A stretch of DNA of 64,000 bases from Diacronema lutheri (lineage: Eukaryota; Haptophyta; Pavlovophyceae; Pavlovales; Pavlovaceae). The position numbers and the translations under genes were made by a program. The DNA is taken from assembly GCA_019448385.1 (NCBI GenBank), contig JAGTXO010000010.1:558001-622000 (forward strand). The letters are read 5' to 3'. Under the pieces are notes generated by a model, which worked only from the letters and a program-made list of their open reading frames with translations, ran no database searches and was not told where the DNA came from. The number at the start of each line of letters is the position of its first letter. Within the stretch, counting starts at the first letter, position 1. This document shows, in pieces, positions 42,255 through 52,513 of this stretch.

Positions 42255-43097
42255 ATGGCTCTCGTCATCGCCCTACCGCTCGCCCTGCTCACGAGCGTCC
42301 CCATGCGCGCCGGCGCCGCGGCTGGCTGCCAGGCGCGCGCTCTCCGCCCGTCTCGCATCCGCGCGGCCGAGCCGCGCGAGCTCGCCGCGTTTGACACGTC
42401 CGACTTCGAGTCGTGGCCCTACGTCGAGAGCGACTTTCGGCGAATCGACGAGTCGATGGACTACGAGTTTTATCTGCAGCCGCGCTTTGTGACGCACATC
42501 GACGACGGCGCGATCGCCGCGCTCACCGAGTATTATCGGCGCGCGCTCCCGCCGGGCGGCGACATCCTCGACGTTTGCTCAAGCTGGATCTCTCACTTGC
42601 CTCCGGAGTTGCCGTACGGGCGGGTGTGTGCCGTCGGGATGAACGTGCGAGAGCTCGAAGCCAACAAGGCGCTCACCACCTTCGAAGCGCGCGACCTCAA
42701 CACCGACCCTTCGCTTCCATTCGCCGATGCGTCGTTCGACGCCGTGATCAACGCAGTGTCAGTCGATTACATGACCAGGCCGCTCGAGCTCTTCCGCGAG
42801 ATGCACCGCGTCCTTCGCCCAGGAGGCATTGCGATCATGTCCTTTTCAAACCGCTACTTTGCAACCAAGGCCGTGCGCGCGTGGCTCGAGGCCGATGAGC
42901 TCGGCCGGCTCGCGATCGTCGCCAACTACTACCAACACAGTGCACCCTGGGAGGCGATCCGCGCGCTCGACCTGATCCCGCTCAAAGCGGAGGGGATGTT
43001 GAAGATGAAGCGTACCGCGGCGAGCGCCTTGCTCGCCTCGTTCGCATCAATGGACCCGATGTGGGCCGTCGAGGCGCGCAAGCCATTGGACGGCTAG
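42255..43097 (+). CDS. Class I SAM-dependent methyltransferase, probably plastid
   Basis: 280 residues, no intron; ATG at 42255. Residues 1-35 are a hydrophobic-plus-Arg leader (MALVIALPLALLTSVPMRAG), as in proteins entering the plastid of algae with complex plastids. Motif I is degenerate (ILDVCSSWISHLP); then VCAVGMNVRELEANKA, FEARDLNTDPSLPFADASFD, VINAVSVDYMTRP and MHRVLRPGGIAIMSF match motifs II-VI of the methyltransferase fold. Substrate unknown. Its stop codon overlaps the stop of the convergent TauE/SafE gene. Confidence 0.8.
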   Translation: MALVIALPLALLTSVPMRAGAAAGCQARALRPSRIRAAEPRELAAFDTSDFESWPYVESDFRRIDESMDYEFYLQPRFVTHIDDGAIAALTEYYRRALPPGGDILDVCSSWISHLPPELPYGRVCAVGMNVRELEANKALTTFEARDLNTDPSLPFADASFDAVINAVSVDYMTRPLELFREMHRVLRPGGIAIMSFSNRYFATKAVRAWLEADELGRLAIVANYYQHSAPWEAIRALDLIPLKAEGMLKMKRTAASALLASFASMDPMWAVEARKPLDG

Positions 43098-44365
43098 CCA
43101 CCGGTCTCACAAAAAAAACCATCACCTGGGAGACGGACCGCCATGGCGCCATCATCTGGCGCCGGCGGCACGGGCAACATCGCGGTGCATGGCAATGCCG
43201 GTGGCACACGCTTCATGCCCGAGGGCAAGACGGGCTGCTCGAGCTGCACGCCGTCCTCGACGGCGCCAAGCCGCATCGACTGCCCGTGCGCAGGTGTGCC
43301 GCACGCATCCTTGCCGACGCCATGCGATCGAGATGCTCGCCGCGCGCGCCGGCGCCAAAGCAGGCATGCCACGCACGCCTCGCCGGCCGAGACCGCGAGG
43401 CCGGCGGCGAGCGCGCACGCGGTGGCGATGCGCAGAGCGCCCGCGTGGTCGCCAGCGCTGAGCATGACGGCAGACGAGGCGAAGAGCAAGCCGAGCACGC
43501 CTGCCATGACTGCGTGCGCCGAGACCTTTGCGTGCAGCCAGAGGCCGAGCAAACCGCCGCTCGTCAGGCCGATGAGTTGCGCCGCGTACTGCGGCCACAA
43601 CTCGCCATTGACGAGCCCCGCGTGGATCAGCGCGGGCATCGTCGGCACGTTCAGCAGCAGCGCGTGGAAGATGAACGAGGCTCGCATCGCCCCTTTGCTC
43701 GCGTGAAACTGCGTGAAATAGATCATGAAGGGCGGGCCCGCGACCGCAAACCAGCCACCAAAGAGCCCGGAGAGCGCGCCGGCGAGCACGGCGGCGAGCG
43801 CTTGCACGCGCGTGCGCCCGTCTGCCGAGACGCGCGACACGTTGAGGTCGCCCTCCTGCAAGCTTTCATCGTCGAGGTCGTCGTGCGCGCCGCTGACGGC
43901 CGGAGGATCGTTATCAACGTCCGCAATGGGCAGCGCGGAGCCCGGGCTGCTCACGCTCGCGGTGCGTTCGAGCAGGCGCCGCGCGCGCGCCGCGTACGCC
44001 TGCGTGCCACGCATGCCGACGAAGCTCAGGAACAGGAGGCCGAGCGCTCGCTGCACCAACTCAGCCTTGAGCCTGACGAGCAGTTGCGTGCCCACAATGC
44101 CGCACACGAGCATCGGCGCTGCCGCGCGTCGGACGAGCCACCAATCCACGTCGGCCCACCCTGTGGCTGTGAGGTAAACGTTGGAAGCCATGGCCATCGG
44201 CACGAGCAGCGCGATTGTCTCTTTGGGCTCGAACGGCGAGCCGTTCACGCTTGAGACGGCGCGCAATATCACGATGAACACGATCGCCTCGCCAAAGCCG
44301 GAGATGGCCTTGCACACCGACGCGACGAAGCTCGCGAGCAGGCACGCGAGCACCGGCGTGCTCAT
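43094..44365 (-). CDS. TauE/SafE-family sulfite exporter-like permease
   Basis: 423 residues from ATG 44365. Eight or so hydrophobic segments are arranged in two halves. The first half begins VLACLLASFVASVCKAISGF with the family-typical GFGEAIVFI. The second begins ALAAVLAGALSGLFGGWFAV followed by AGPPFMIYF, the repeat of the same motif (GxxxGxFG/AG-GPP). A long hydrophilic loop (about residues 170-235) joins them, and about 75 polar residues follow the last helix, unusually many; an unseen intron there is possible. Family knowledge: transport of sulfite, sulfoacetate or related anions across a membrane. Head-to-head with the acetyl-CoA transporter. Confidence 0.82.
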   Translation of the reverse strand: MSTPVLACLLASFVASVCKAISGFGEAIVFIVILRAVSSVNGSPFEPKETIALLVPMAMASNVYLTATGWADVDWWLVRRAAAPMLVCGIVGTQLLVRLKAELVQRALGLLFLSFVGMRGTQAYAARARRLLERTASVSSPGSALPIADVDNDPPAVSGAHDDLDDESLQEGDLNVSRVSADGRTRVQALAAVLAGALSGLFGGWFAVAGPPFMIYFTQFHASKGAMRASFIFHALLLNVPTMPALIHAGLVNGELWPQYAAQLIGLTSGGLLGLWLHAKVSAHAVMAGVLGLLFASSAVMLSAGDHAGALRIATACALAAGLAVSAGEACVACLLWRRRARRASRSHGVGKDACGTPAHGQSMRLGAVEDGVQLEQPVLPSGMKRVPPALPCTAMLPVPPAPDDGAMAVRLPGDGFFCETGG

Positions 44366-44468
44366 GCCCCATCCGCCATTGGTCTGAAAACAAGAGGAAT
44401 TCCGGAGGAGACACGTGTTTCGCGCGCTGGGCAAGCGGCGCTCCCACCTGTCGGCGCCGGCGGCGGGA
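44366..44468. promoter_or_regulatory. 103-bp bidirectional promoter with a CCAAT-type box
   Basis: The region between ATG 44365 (minus) and ATG 44469 (plus). It carries CCATTGGTC (an inverted CCAAT) near 44376-44384 and a locally A-rich GAAAACAAGAGGAATTCC. Confidence 0.45.
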
Positions 44469-46550
44469 ATGGCTGTGGCGCAGAGCCGTGACGAGGAGGC
44501 GGTTGATGAGTTGACGCCGCTCACGGCGGATCGGAACGGCGCGCGTGCCGCCGAGACGCTCGCCGAGGACCGTTGGTCGGCCGCGCTGCTGTTCGTGCTG
44601 TACACGCTGCAGGGCATCCCGATGGGCCTCTCCGCCTCGATCCCGTTCCTGCTCGCGAACCGCGTCACGTACAAGCAGCAGGCCGTGCTCTCGCTCGTTG
44701 CTCTCCCCTTCTCGCTCAAGCTGCTGTGGGCGCCCGTGATCGACGGCCTCTACTCGGAGCGATTTGGCCGGCGCAAGTCGTGGCTCGTGCCCGTGCAGCT
44801 TCTCTGCGGTTTCGTCATGCTGGCCGGCGCATCGCACCTGCCCGGCTGGATGGGCGAGCTGAGCGGCACCGAGCCCGACGTGCACGCGCTCGCCGCCTTT
44901 TTCGGCTTCCTCTTCTTCTTGATGGCGACGCAGGACATCGCGGTCGACGGCTGGGCGCTCACGATGCTCTCGCCGCCGCGCGTCGCGTGGGCGGGCGCGA
45001 TCAACTCGGTGGGGCAGACGCTCGGCTACTTTGTCGCGTACGTCGGCTTCCTCGCGCTCAACGATGAGGGCACGTGCAACACATTCCTCCGCGCCGCGCC
45101 CGCGGCGGGCGGCCTCGTGTCACTGAGCGGCTTCGTCGCGTTTTGGGGGTGGGCGTTCCTTGGCACAACTGCGGTCGTGTGCGTGGCCAAGTCAGAGAAG
45201 CCGCTCGCCGCGGAGGACGGCGCCGCCGGCGGTGTGATCGCCATGTACCGGTGCGCGCTGCGCGCGCTCGGCCCCCGCCTCCGCCGGATTCCGCGCGCCG
45301 CGCGCTCGCCGCGGCTGTGAGAGAGAGCTGCCGGGCCGACCGACTGCGCCCGTCCGCTGCGCGTGGCGCGCGCGCGCTCGGTGGCACAGCGAGGCGTGGG
45401 AGTGCGCGAAGCTCGGCCCCGTGCGCCAGTACGCGCTCGTGCTGCTCACGGCCAAGCTCGGCTCCGCGGCCGCGGACTCGGCGACGTCGCTCAAGCTGAC
45501 GGAGTACGGGATGCCCAAGGAGGAGCTCGCCTTCCTCTCGCCGCTGCTCGCGGGCGCGGGCATCGTGATCCCGCTCTTCCTCTCGCGCTTCACCACGGGC
45601 CCGCGCCCGCTCTCCGTCTACCTGCTCGGCCTGCCGCTCCGCCTCCTTTTAAACCCGCTGTACATGTTCCTCGTCCCTCTCGCCGCTAGCGTGTACGGGC
45701 CCGACCCGACGATCTCTGCAGCGACATTCCGCGCCGCCGTCTGCGCGGCCGCGCTCGCGAACGTCTTCGCGGTCAACATGATGTTCGTCTCGCAGATGGC
45801 TTTCGCCAACCGCGTCGCCGACCCCGCGATCGGAGGCACGTATATCACGCTGATTAATACGGTCGCGAACCTTGGTTCGCTGCGCCCGGGCCGCCCGCCT
45901 CCACGTCCCCCGTCCCCCGGTCGCCCCGCCTCCACGTCCCCCGTCCCCCGGGCGCCCCGCCTCCACGTCCGCCGTCCCCCGGGCGCCCCGCCTCCACGTC
46001 CGCCGTCCCCCGGGCGCCCCGCCTCCACGTCCCCCGTCCCCCGGGCGCCCCGCCTCCACGTCCGCCGTCCCCCGGGCGCCCCGCCTCCACGTCCGCCGTC
46101 CCCCGGGCGCCCCGCCTCCACGTTCCCCGTCCCCCGGGCGTGCGGCAGAGCGCTGCGCGCGTCACTGCTGCGACGCGCGCCACGCTGACGCGCGCGCTGC
46201 GCTCCGCCGCGCGACACCGCGGCGCAGGCGGCACGTGGACGTCCGGCGTGGCGCTGTACCTGCTCGACGCCCTCACGACGCGCGAGTGCGTGCCGATTAA
46301 GCGCGGCGCCAAGGCGCTCATTGCCAAGCCGGGCGCGCCGGCGCTCTGCGCGACCAAAACGGACGAGGCATGCACGCAACGTCGGGGCAGCTGCCAGCTC
46401 GTCTCAGACGGCTACCAGACCGAGCTGCTCGTGTGCACCGCGCTCGGCGTCGCGTGGTACCTCATCTTCCGCCCGCTCGTGCTCAGGCTGCAGGCACGTC
46501 CGATCAGCGACTGGCGGCTGCGTGCGCAGAACTCCAAGAAAAACGGATGA
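44469..46550 (+). CDS. SLC33A1: Acetyl-CoA transporter, SLC33A1/AT-1 family
   Basis: Three exons (44469-45250, 45390-45874, 46228-46550) give 529 residues; phases agree and joints restore MYREAWE and NLGGTWTSGV. Family hallmarks are FVLYTLQGIPMGLSASIPFL, LKLLWAPVIDGLYSERFGRR followed by KSWLVPVQ, MATQDIAVDGWALTMLS, INSVGQTLGYF, and GGTYITLINTVANLGG. The Cys-rich luminal loop near the C-terminus (CATKTDEACTQRRGSCQLV) is also present. Roughly 11-12 membrane segments. Family knowledge: imports acetyl-CoA into the ER/Golgi lumen for protein or glycan acetylation. The second intron is filled by a 31-bp minisatellite. I use the ATG at 44469; the upstream frame start is not ATG. Confidence 0.93.
45889..46139. 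repeat. 31-bp minisatellite, about 8 copies, in SLC33A1 intron 2
   Basis: Units of the form CGCCCCGCCTCCACGTCC(C/G)CCGTCCCCCGGG repeat about eight times with alternating C/G variants. The array is wholly within the intron 45875-46227. Confidence 0.95.
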
Positions 46551-46584
46551 CCTCGCCTCGCCCGCGCCCCCCTGTGCCGCCCTT

Positions 46585-46616
46585 CAGTCACACCCACACT
46601 GCGAGCAGGGTCATCG
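46585..46616. repeat. Left copy of a 32-bp direct repeat (target-site duplication)
   Basis: CAGTCACACCCACACTGCGA and the next 12 bases match 47305-47336 with one mismatch. It duplicates the last codons and stop of the ZIP transporter gene, which uses the right copy. Confidence 0.9.
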
Positions 46617-47304
46617 GTGTAGATGGTCAAGCCAAATCCGATCAGGGGCGCGGTCGAGCGCCCCGAGTGCAGCGCGGGCCGTTCGGAAGGACGTCCTTCT
46701 GCGGGAGCTCTTCGCTCGGCGAGCGCGGGAGCACGACGCGCAGCGTTGCTGCGGCGGCGTCGGGCGGCGAGCAGCGGTCGGGCTGCTCGAGACGAGGCCG
46801 GAGCAGACGGCGCGGTGGCCGCCGGCGCAGGTGACGCGCGCCGACGAGCCGTAGCGAGCGTCCGTGATCCGCTCGGCGGTTGGAGCGGGCCGGCTGGTGC
46901 GGCGCGCTCGGCCATGGGCGGCGGCGTGCACGGGCGTGCCGAATGCGTTACGCGTCGCCAGCCGCGCGCGACCTGGGCAGAGCCCGCAAAGCGTCGACCG
47001 CTGCGCGGCTCGGCCGTGCGTCAACGCCGGCCGCGCTTCGGCCCGCGCGCGATGCCGCCGCCGGCACTGGCGCCCGCAGCTCCGCGGGCGGGGGTGCGGG
47101 CGCGAGAGCCGCCGCCGCCACCGCCGCCTCGCCCGCCGCCGTCGTCGCCACCGCCATCGCCGCCGCCGCCGCGCCCGCCGTCATCGTCGTCGTCGCCGCC
47201 GCCGCCTCCGTCGCCGTCGCCGTCGCCATCACCGTCGTCGTCGCCGTCGCCCTCGTCGTCGCAGTCGTCGCCCTCGCCGACGGGGGCCGGTGCGTTGCGA
47301 CGCG
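46617..47304 (-). mobile_element. Truncated, inverted copy of the Fanzor element's 3' end
   Basis: 688 bp whose reverse complement matches 25013-25742 at about 95%. It holds the last ~95 codons of the Fanzor ORF (acidic Asp/Gly tail with different repeat numbers, still in frame, ending RGPKRGRR) and the full 3' noncoding part to the element end. Its upstream end is abrupt: about 24 bp of unrelated sequence, then the flanking repeat. It sits between the stops of SLC33A1 and the ZIP gene and is bounded by a 32-bp direct repeat. A 5'-truncated insert with a long target-site duplication is the pattern left by target-primed reverse transcription, yet no poly-A is visible. Alternatively it is a nonautonomous derivative of the element. 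Confidence 0.85.
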
Positions 47305-47336
47305 CAGTCACACCCATACTGCGAGCAGGGTCATCG
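47305..47336. repeat. Right copy of the 32-bp direct repeat, overlapping the ZIP stop
   Basis: Read on the minus strand it encodes the ZIP C-terminal residues MTLLAVWV and the stop. It is taken as the original target sequence; the copy at 46585-46616 is the duplicate. Confidence 0.85.
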
Positions 47337-48330
47337 CGATAAAGCCCAGCCACGTGGCGAGCAAAACGGGCGCCACGTCCGACCGGCTCGTCGCCGGGCT
47401 GATCACCTCGTGCAGCGCCACCCACATGAGCGAGCCGGCGGAGAAGGCACCAACGGGCGCGATGACGACGCACGTTGTCGAGACGAGCAGCGCCGAGCCG
47501 ACGACGATGCCGACGGGCGTGGCGGAGCAGAAAGCGAGGGTCGCGACGCGACGCACTCGCGCCGTTGGCCCGTCCGCGAGCACTGCGCCCAGCGCGAGCG
47601 ACGCGAACGCCTTGTGCACGCCGATCGTCGCACAGATGACCGCAAAGTCCCCAGGGCTCGCGCGCAGGCCGAGCGCGAGGCCCTCGAGGACGGCGTGCAC
47701 GCTGAGCCCGCACGTCGCGACGACCGCGGCGAGTGGCCGCCGGCTGCTCCGCCTGCTGCCCAGTCCGCTGCGGCTCGCGCACGCCGTGTCAGCTTCGCGC
47801 GCGAGAAACGCCGCTGCGTCCGACACGGTGTCGCTGGCACGCGCGCGCTCGACCGGACAGCGCGACGGTGCGCCCGAGGGCGCAGCGCACTCGCTGTCGT
47901 CCTCCTCGCACAGAAGCGCAGCGCGCGCCGTCGCTGCCTGGCTGTGCTGCCGCTTGCCCGCGTGCGTGGGCGGCGCGTGCGCGCTGCACGGGATGAGCGG
48001 CGTCCGGCAGCACGCGAGCGAGTGCATCGCGGACGACTCCGCGATCCTATCGACGATCACTTCGACGGACAGGAGGAACAGATAGCCGCTCGCGAGCATC
48101 GTCGGGCCCCACGGGAAGCTGCTGAGCGCCTCGCACGCGCTAGCATCGGGCAGCATGTGCACGAGCGCGGCCGAGAGGATGACGCCACCGCCGAACGCGG
48201 ACGCGACGGGCAAAAACTCGGAGCCTTGGAGGCGCGCAGGCAGCGACAGGCCGATGAGGGCGATCAGCGCGATCACCGCCGCGAACGCGCACCGATAGAT
48301 CACGTCGAGTTGCCAGATGGCGAGCCCCAT
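47308..48330 (-). CDS. ZIP family zinc/iron transporter (SLC39-like)
   Basis: 340 residues, no intron; ATG at 48330, chosen because it begins just before the first membrane helix and leaves 91 bp to the divergent gene. Upstream ATGs at 48423 and 48432 would overlap that gene's start. Features: FGGGVILSAALVHMLPDA in helix III, a long His-poor hydrophilic loop (about residues 115-190), GLSVHAVLEGLALGLR (the signature HS-x-x-EG-x-A-G helix IV), IGVHKAFASLALG (helix V), and GAFSAGSLMWVALHEVI. Eight helices in the usual layout. Transports divalent metal into the cytosol. Its last codons lie in the 32-bp repeat made by the element insertion, but the protein is unaltered. Confidence 0.9.
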   Translation of the reverse strand: MGLAIWQLDVIYRCAFAAVIALIALIGLSLPARLQGSEFLPVASAFGGGVILSAALVHMLPDASACEALSSFPWGPTMLASGYLFLLSVEVIVDRIAESSAMHSLACCRTPLIPCSAHAPPTHAGKRQHSQAATARAALLCEEDDSECAAPSGAPSRCPVERARASDTVSDAAAFLAREADTACASRSGLGSRRSSRRPLAAVVATCGLSVHAVLEGLALGLRASPGDFAVICATIGVHKAFASLALGAVLADGPTARVRRVATLAFCSATPVGIVVGSALLVSTTCVVIAPVGAFSAGSLMWVALHEVISPATSRSDVAPVLLATWLGFIAMTLLAVWV

Positions 48331-48421
48331 CGCGGGGCCGCCACGGGCGCCCCCGCCCACACGCGACAGGAAGTCGAAAAACGGAAAAAGCCTCCCGCCA
48401 ATAAATACGGGAGACGCCAGC
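48331..48421. promoter_or_regulatory. 91-bp bidirectional promoter with CCAATAAATA
   Basis: The region between ATG 48330 (minus) and ATG 48422 (plus). CCAATAAATACGGG begins at 48398, about 20 bp before the plus-strand ATG. Two A-rich blocks (GAAAAACGGAAAAAG) precede it; both are rare in this GC-rich DNA. Confidence 0.45.
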
Positions 48422-50072
48422 ATGAACGCCATCGACTGCGATCGGTTCACGGTCGCGCACGGGACGCTGTCGACGGTGACGACGCAGCAGCAGGCGTCGG
48501 TCGAGGAGAACTGCCTGCGGCTGTACATGCGCCATCTCGGCCGCACCAACGCCGTTCAGCGCGACGAGGTTCACCTCGCGCGCGAGGAGCATGTGCGCTA
48601 CTTGCTACGCGGCCTTGAGCGGCTCTCGAGCGGCTTCCAGGTGCTCGACTCGAGCCGGCCATGGCTGTGCTATTGGATCCTTCACGGCCTTGATCTGCTT
48701 GGGCATGATCTCGACGCCGAGCTGGGCTCGCGGTGCGCTCGCTCGAGCGCCGCGCCGCGCACACACGCCGCCGCTCACGCCGCGACTTCTCCGTCGCCGC
48801 GCGCGCGTCGCGCAGTATCGTCGGCTTCCTCAAGCGCTGTCAGGATCCCGCGGGCGGCTATTGCGGCGGTCCCTACCCCGGCCAGCTCCCGCATCTCGCG
48901 CCAACGTATGCGGCAGTGAATGCCCTCGTCATCATCGGCACGGACGAAGCGCTTGCGTCAATTGACAGGCCAGCGCTGCACGCCTTCTTGAAGGGGCGTA
49001 AGCACGAGAGCGGATACTACACGATGCACGAGGATGGCGAGATCGACGTCCGGTGCGTCCGCCACGCACCCGACGCGCGTGCCGCCCCTTCACGCCGCCG
49101 CAGCACGCGCGCGGCGCGAGCGCGCGCCCGCGCGCCTCGCAACGTGTCCCGCTCAGCTGTCGGGAGCTCGGTGCGCTGCACGCCGTACGCGCAGGGGCGC
49201 GTACACCGCGATTGCGGTCGCGACGCTGACCAATTTGCTCTCCAACGAGCTCACGGCGCGCACAGCCGAGTGGATCGCAACGTGTCAGACGTACGAAGGC
49301 GGGCTGGGCGGAGAACCTGGCCTCGAGGCTCACGGCGGGTACACCTTCTGCGGTACGGCGGCGCTCTCGCTGCTCGGCCGGCTCGACGCGCTGCGCGCCG
49401 CGCCGCTCCTCGCGTGGCTCGCCAGCTGCCAGAAGCGCCTCGAAGGCGGCTTCCATGGCCGGACGAACAAACTCGTCGACGGCTGTTACTCTTTTTGGCA
49501 GGGTGGTGCGATTGCGGTTGCCGAGCCGCTCTACCGCGACAAGCTTGCACGCGCGCAAGCGGCATCGAGGGCGGGTGCGCCGAGTGGCGAGCGCGAGGCG
49601 GCGGCGCTCTTTGCGGCCGACGGCAGCTGGCTCTTCGACCAGGCCGCGCTGCAGGACTATTTGCTCATTTGCGGGCAGCCAGAATCGGGCGGCATGCGCG
49701 ACAAGCCTGGCAAGGAGCCGGACTTTTACCACACGTGCTATTGCCTGTCCGGACTTGCAGTCGCGGAGCACGGAGCGCTCGACAGCGGCTGCGGCGCTGA
49801 GCCTGTCTGCCCGTACGGCCAGCAGACCCTCCTGGTGCGCGCGCGCGCCAACACCACTCAGCCATTGCACGCGCACGCCTCTGGCGCGTCGCCTTGCTCA
49901 CAGCGCGCGCGGGCGCGCGCGTGCTATGGCGTCTCGTGCGCGGTGCGCGCGCGCAATTGGCGCGCAGAGGAGAATCGATCCGCGCTACAACATCTCGCAG
50001 GCCAAGGTGGAGCGCGCACTCGCCTTTTTCGCGCAGCTTCCGTCGATCGGCGCCGCGGCGGACGAAGGTTGA
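48422..50072 (+). CDS. FNTB: Protein farnesyltransferase beta subunit
   Basis: Four exons (48422-48732, 48816-49052, 49195-49834, 49968-50072) give 430 residues (human: 437). All joints keep phase and restore family sequence (ELGSR-IVGFL, EIDVR-GAYTA, TLL-RRIDPRYNIS). Hallmarks: SRPWLCYWILHGLDLL, GGPYPGQLPHLAPTYAAVNA, EAHGGYTFCGTAALSLL, the zinc-binding DGC in KLVDGCYSFWQGG, and the zinc-binding His in DFYHTCYCLSGL. It catalyses transfer of farnesyl to CaaX-box Cys of Ras-like proteins with the alpha subunit, which is not in the window. Predicted active. Confidence 0.95.
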
Positions 50073-50493
50073 GCGAGCCGCACGCAATGCGTTGGCTGGA
50101 CGCAATGCGTTGGCCGCACGCAATGCGTTGGCTGGACGCAATGCGTTGGCTGGATCCGCCGCCCGTCTGCTGACGGCGAACACACACTCACGCCGGCATT
50201 GATCAGCGCGGCGGCGTCACGTCTTCGCTCGCTCAGACGGGCCGCTGGTCACCACGCACGAACGATCATCTCGACAGAGTCTCTCACACGCGCACGGCCG
50301 GATGCAGCCGCGCACGGCGTCCCGCCGTTTTCGCTTGGCGCAGCGCGACCGCACGCACATCTCGCACCGCGCGCTCGCTGCGCACGCACATGGCGGAGCG
50401 TCAGTGCGCCCTGTGCCCTCGTACGCGGCCGCGCGCGGCGCGCGCATCCGCGTGGTTGTCGCACGGTCCGGCGACGGCCGATCCGGACAGCGC
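50073..50493. other. Intergenic, between convergent genes, with an 18-bp repeat
   Basis: 421 bp between the stops of farnesyltransferase beta and the J-domain protein. It contains four tandem units of GCAATGCGTTGGCTGGAC (50088-50157); the rest has no recognised feature. Confidence 0.6.
50088..50157. repeat. 18-bp tandem repeat, 4 copies
   Basis: Units GCAATGCGTTGG(C/A)TGGAC-like, with one unit reading GGCCGCAC. It lies 16 bp after the farnesyltransferase beta stop, so probably in its 3' untranslated region. Confidence 0.9.
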
Positions 50494-51932
50494 TCAGACG
50501 GACACGCCGTTCGCGGAGAGCTTGAGCCGGCGGATGGTCTGATCGAAGCTCAGCGAGAGCTTGCGCAGCATCTCCTCGTCCTCCGGCCCGCGCGCGTCGG
50601 GCGAGAGGAGGAGCACTTTGTCGAAGAGCTCCCGGCGCACCATCGCGCAGAGCAACTCGTTGTCGACGAGCGCCGCCTCGCGCAGCAGCCGGCCGGAGAG
50701 CGCGTACGGCACGGCGACCTTCTCGGCGTTGGCGCCGTGCGAGACAAAGGCGGTCAGCTCGAGCACGAGGCGCGTCCACTCCGGCACCGACAGCCGCGCG
50801 CCGCAGCCGGCCTCGTACCACTTGCGCGCGAGGCGCGACTCAGCGTCGCCGATCGCCTCGGCGAGGAGCGAGAAGAGCGCCTCCTTCTGCGCCTCGCTGA
50901 CGGCGACGATGAGGCCGGGCGAGGCAGCGAGGAGCGACTTGACCTTGAGCTGCGACTGCACGACCTGCGCGTTCAGCTTGAGCAGCAGCTGCCGGTTCTC
51001 AAGCAGGCGGCGCTCGTCGGCATTCTGCGGAGCAGCCTCGTGATCGGCGCCCGCGTTGGCGCCGGCCGCGTCGGCGCTGTCCTTGTCCTTGCCCTTGCCC
51101 TTGGTGCCGCCGGCGTCCTCGCCGCGCTCCTCGTCGCTGCCGGCCTCGCCCTTCTTCTCCTTGGCGCCGTGGCCCTTGCCGTCGGCGCCACCGTCGGCGC
51201 CATCGTCCGAGTCGCCGCCGTCAGCTCCGCCATTGCCCTTGCCCGCCGCGCCCGCCCTTGACTTTTTGCGCTTGGGCTTTGGCGGCTTGCGCGACGCGCT
51301 GCCTCCGCCCTCGGGCGGCGTGAACACCTTGTCGATCCGGTGCTGCAGGTCGGCGAGCGCCATCGCGGCGGCCATCGCCTGCTCGGCGCAGCGCACCGCG
51401 GCCTTGCCCACCTGCCCGAGCATCTGAGCTGCGAGCGGCCCGGCGACGTTGGCGACCGGGGTGGAGGCGTGCGCGCGCATCAGCGCGAGTGACTCGCGCA
51501 CGTTCTTCCCCGTGCTCAGCTCGAGCTCGGCGACGGCCTCGAGCGACGCCTCGCCCGCCGCGGCCGCGCCGAGCACGACGGCCATGAGCTTACGCACCGC
51601 CTTCTCCTCGCGGCTCGAGAGTTGCGTCGCACAGAGGCCGTGCAGCGTGGGCATCACGGCCGCAGGCGCCGACGCCGCCGCCGAGCCCGCGCGCCGCGCG
51701 TGCGTCGCCGACTTCTCCGCGCAGTCGAGGATGAGGCCGGCGGCGGAGAGTAGGACCGACGAGCCGCCGGTCCCGCCCGCCTTGGACGCCTGCGCGACGG
51801 ACGCGGCGATCTTGGACGAGCGCGTGCACATCGAGGCGTGCTCGGCGGAGAGTTCCGCGTGCTCTGACGCCGCCTCCGTCGGCAAGCTCGCCGGCGCGCG
51901 CACGCCGCCAATGTAAACGCCGTCCGTCGACG

Positions 51933-51963
<31 letters not shown>

Positions 51964-52480
51964 TTCGCCGTCGCCGCCCGCGTCCGCGCCGTCGCCACGC
52001 GCGCCCGCGCGCGCGCGCGCGCGCGCACCGCCGGCGCCGGCGGCGCGTGCGCGCGCGTCGGCGGCCGGCCGCTGCGTACCGTCCGCGCGTCCCGGCAGCT
52101 CCGGATCGGCCGGTTTGGGGCGCGCGCCCTGCCTGCTGGACGCGCGAGAGGCGGCCGCGTCGGCGTCCGCCTTGCCCGCGCGCAGCGTCGCGAGAAGCTC
52201 AGCAAGCGCGGGGTCGTCCGCGAGCGCCGGGTCGATCTCATCGTCGCCTGCGGGCGCGCCTGCGCCCTGCTTGCCCTCGGGCGCGTCCGCCGCCGCCGCC
52301 GTCGCGCCGCCGCCGTTTGGAGGCAAGTTCTGGTCGGCGCCGTCGGCGCCATCGTGCGGCGCGCCGCCGCCGTCCTGGGGACCGCTGTCCTTGGTGCTCT
52401 TGGCCTTCGCGCCATCTTTTGCGCGCTCTTTGTCCGACGGCTTGCCGCCCTCCTTGCCGCCGTTGCCAGCCGCCTCGCCG

Positions 52481-52513
<33 letters not shown>

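Noticed and set aside
46623-48618. Plus-strand frames across the truncated element copy and ZIP gene
   Set aside because: They are antisense shadows of the element tail and of the ZIP transporter.
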